Position numbers and translations under genes: made by a program
Source: Ryuthela nishihirai
Lineage: Eukaryota; Arthropoda; Arachnida; Araneae; Heptathelidae
Direction: 5' to 3'
Assembly: GCA_038380435.1 (NCBI GenBank)
Contig: JAWZYU010000122.1
Span: forward strand, 725,201-789,200
Length of the DNA stretch: 64,000 nucleotides
Shown: piece after piece, positions 62,986-64,000 of the stretch
How the letters are laid out: each line of letters begins with the position of its first letter
Position numbering within the stretch: position 1 is the first letter of the stretch
The notes under the pieces: generated by a model
The model's database searches: none
The model's input: the letters and a program-made list of their open reading frames with translations, nothing else
Told to the model about the DNA's origin: nothing

Positions 62986-64000
62986 TCTCGGGCCCCTGTT
63001 ATGTGTTCGTGCCAAATGACCCGGGGGTGGTAGTTTTTTGTGCTCTCGCGCACCTTTCGGGTGTTCCCGCCTCATGTCCCGGGGGAGTTTTATCTTCCTG
63101 TGGTCTCGGGCCCCTGTTACGACTTCCCGCCTCATGACCCGGGGGAGGTAGTTTTTTGTGCTCTCGGGCACCTGTCGGCTGTTCCCGCCTCATGTCCCGG
63201 GGGAGTTTTTTCTTCCTGTGGTCTCGGGCCATTGTTACGAGTTTCCGCCAAATGACGCGGGGGAGTTAATTTTTTTTTGCTCTCGGGCAACTGTCGGGTG
63301 TTCCCGCCTCATGTCCCGAGGGAGTTTTCTCTTCCTGTGGTTTCGGGCCCCTGTTACGAGTTCCCGCCAAATGACCCGGGGGAGGTAGTTTTTTGTGCTC
63401 TCGGCACCTGTCGGGTGTTCCCGCTTCATGTCCCGGGGGAGTTTTTTCTTCCTGTTGTCTCGGGCCCCTGTTACGAGTTCCCGCCAAATGACCCGGGGGA
63501 GGTAGTTTTTTGTGCTCTCGGGCACCTGTCGGGTGTTCCCGCCTCATGTCCCGGGGGAGTTTTTTCTTCCTGTGGTCTCGGGCCCCTGTTACGAGTTCCC
63601 GCCAAATGACCCGGGGAGGTAGTTTTTTGTGCTCTCGGGCACCTGTCGGGTGTTCCCGCTTCATGTCCCGGGGGAGTTTTTTCTTCCTGTGATCTCGGAC
63701 CCCTGTTACGAGTTCCCGATAAACGACCCGGGGGAGGTAGTTTTTTGTGCTCTCGGGCACCTGTCGGATATTCCCGCCTCATGTCCCGGGGGAGTTTTTT
63801 CTTCCTGTGGTCTCGGGCCCCTGTTACGTGTTCCCGCCTCATGACCCGGGGGAGGTAGTTTTTTGTGCTCTCGCGCACCTGTCGGCTGTTCCCGCCTCAT
63901 GTCCCGGGGGAGTTTTTTCTTCATGTGGTCTCGGGCCATTGTTACGAGTTCCCGCCAAATGACCCGGAGAGGTAGTTTTTTGTGCTCTCGGGCACCTGTC
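62958..64000 (-). repeat. Ordinary satellite units at the right end, inverted
   Basis: About nine units of the ordinary family. Two carry the reverse complement of the AATGGCCC marker (GGGCCATT at 63226-63233 and 63933-63940), each with the linked B variant GTCGGCTGTTCCCGCC. That ties this end to forward block F5. One A half reads GAGTTCCCGATAAACGACC (63714-63729), an isolated decay of the otherwise very regular GGCGGGAAC core. Confidence 0.85.

Larger units (their letters stand above)
56573..64000 (-). repeat. Satellite array, inverted arm
   Basis: The same satellite continues but is reverse-complemented: B halves now read TGTGCTCTCGGGC...GGTGTTCCCGCCTCATGT and A halves read TGTGGTCTCGGGC...GAGTTCCCGCCAAATGAC or ...CCTCATGAC. 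The period remains about 118 bp. The arm has three parts: a short ordinary stretch (56573 to about 56690), a distinct T9 subfamily block with four inserted cassettes (to about 62950), then ordinary units to the window end. The arm runs off the window, so its true length is unknown. Confidence 0.96.

Noticed and set aside
1..64000. CRISPR array
   Set aside because: There is regular spacing, but there are no unique spacers: A and B halves are both repeat sequence and no cas genes are present.
1..64000. CENP-B box
   Set aside because: I looked for TTCG, four bases, A, two bases, CGGG on both strands of the consensus units and cassettes and did not find it. A centromeric role cannot be argued from this motif.
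1..64000. G-quadruplex or telomeric repeat tracts
   Set aside because: G-runs are short and too far apart to meet the usual four-run pattern within a unit, and no TTAGGG-type tandem is present.
1..64000. Ribosomal or tRNA genes hidden in the GC-rich units
   Set aside because: I recognised no conserved rRNA segment and no tRNA A-box or B-box pair, and the sequence is fully accounted for by the 118-bp period and the four cassettes.

Overview
The window is, end to end, one tandem satellite DNA array. I found no credible protein gene, RNA gene, CRISPR array or transposon. The basic period is 118 bp, about 540 units in 64 kb. Each unit is a dimer of two related half-units: A (about 60 bp, starting TCATTTGGCGGGAACTCG or TCATGAGGCGGGAACTCG) and B (about 58 bp, starting ACATGAGGCGGGAACACC). 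A and B share the blocks GGCGGGAAC, ACAGG, GCCCGAGA, an A-tract and CCCCCGGG, so the 118-bp unit arose by doubling an older unit of roughly 55-60 bp. Consensus GC is about 60%, with 8 CpG per unit. This points to a eukaryotic, probably animal, heterochromatic locus (centromeric, pericentromeric, subtelomeric or sex-chromosome type). I cannot name the species.

Layout: positions 1-56572 run in one orientation. At 56572/56573 the array flips and everything to 64000 is inverted (tail-to-tail). The forward arm is a mosaic of higher-order repeats. At 2.2-7.1 kb and again at 46.3-56 kb there is a family carrying a diagnostic 48-bp deletion junction. At 15.2-29.5 kb there is a loose higher-order repeat of about 3.8-4.9 kb. 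At 29.5-37.8 kb there is a lineage marked by AATGGCCC. At 37784-46283 lie two adjacent, almost identical copies of a 4250-bp (36-unit) block. Markers in the 1.5-7.1 kb region recur in the same order at 48.9-54.0 kb.

The inverted arm contains a separate subfamily (about 56.65-62.95 kb) in which the A half carries a nine-base A-tract (T9 on the + strand). Within it lies a non-satellite cassette found four times: a 64-bp head, n copies of a 36-bp minisatellite (n = 3, 3, 6, 2) and a 22-bp tail, always at the same breakpoints in the host unit. The last kilobase returns to the ordinary family and shares the AATGGCCC lineage marker with the forward arm.

The many short open frames on both strands are by-products of the repeat: 118 is not a multiple of 3, the frames restart every unit, and the peptides are the same repeat read in register. 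The observations I rate highest are the 4.25-kb near-perfect duplication, the inversion junction, the four-copy variable cassette, and the density of GGCGGGAA, a core that matches the animal E2F-site consensus, in nearly every half-unit.
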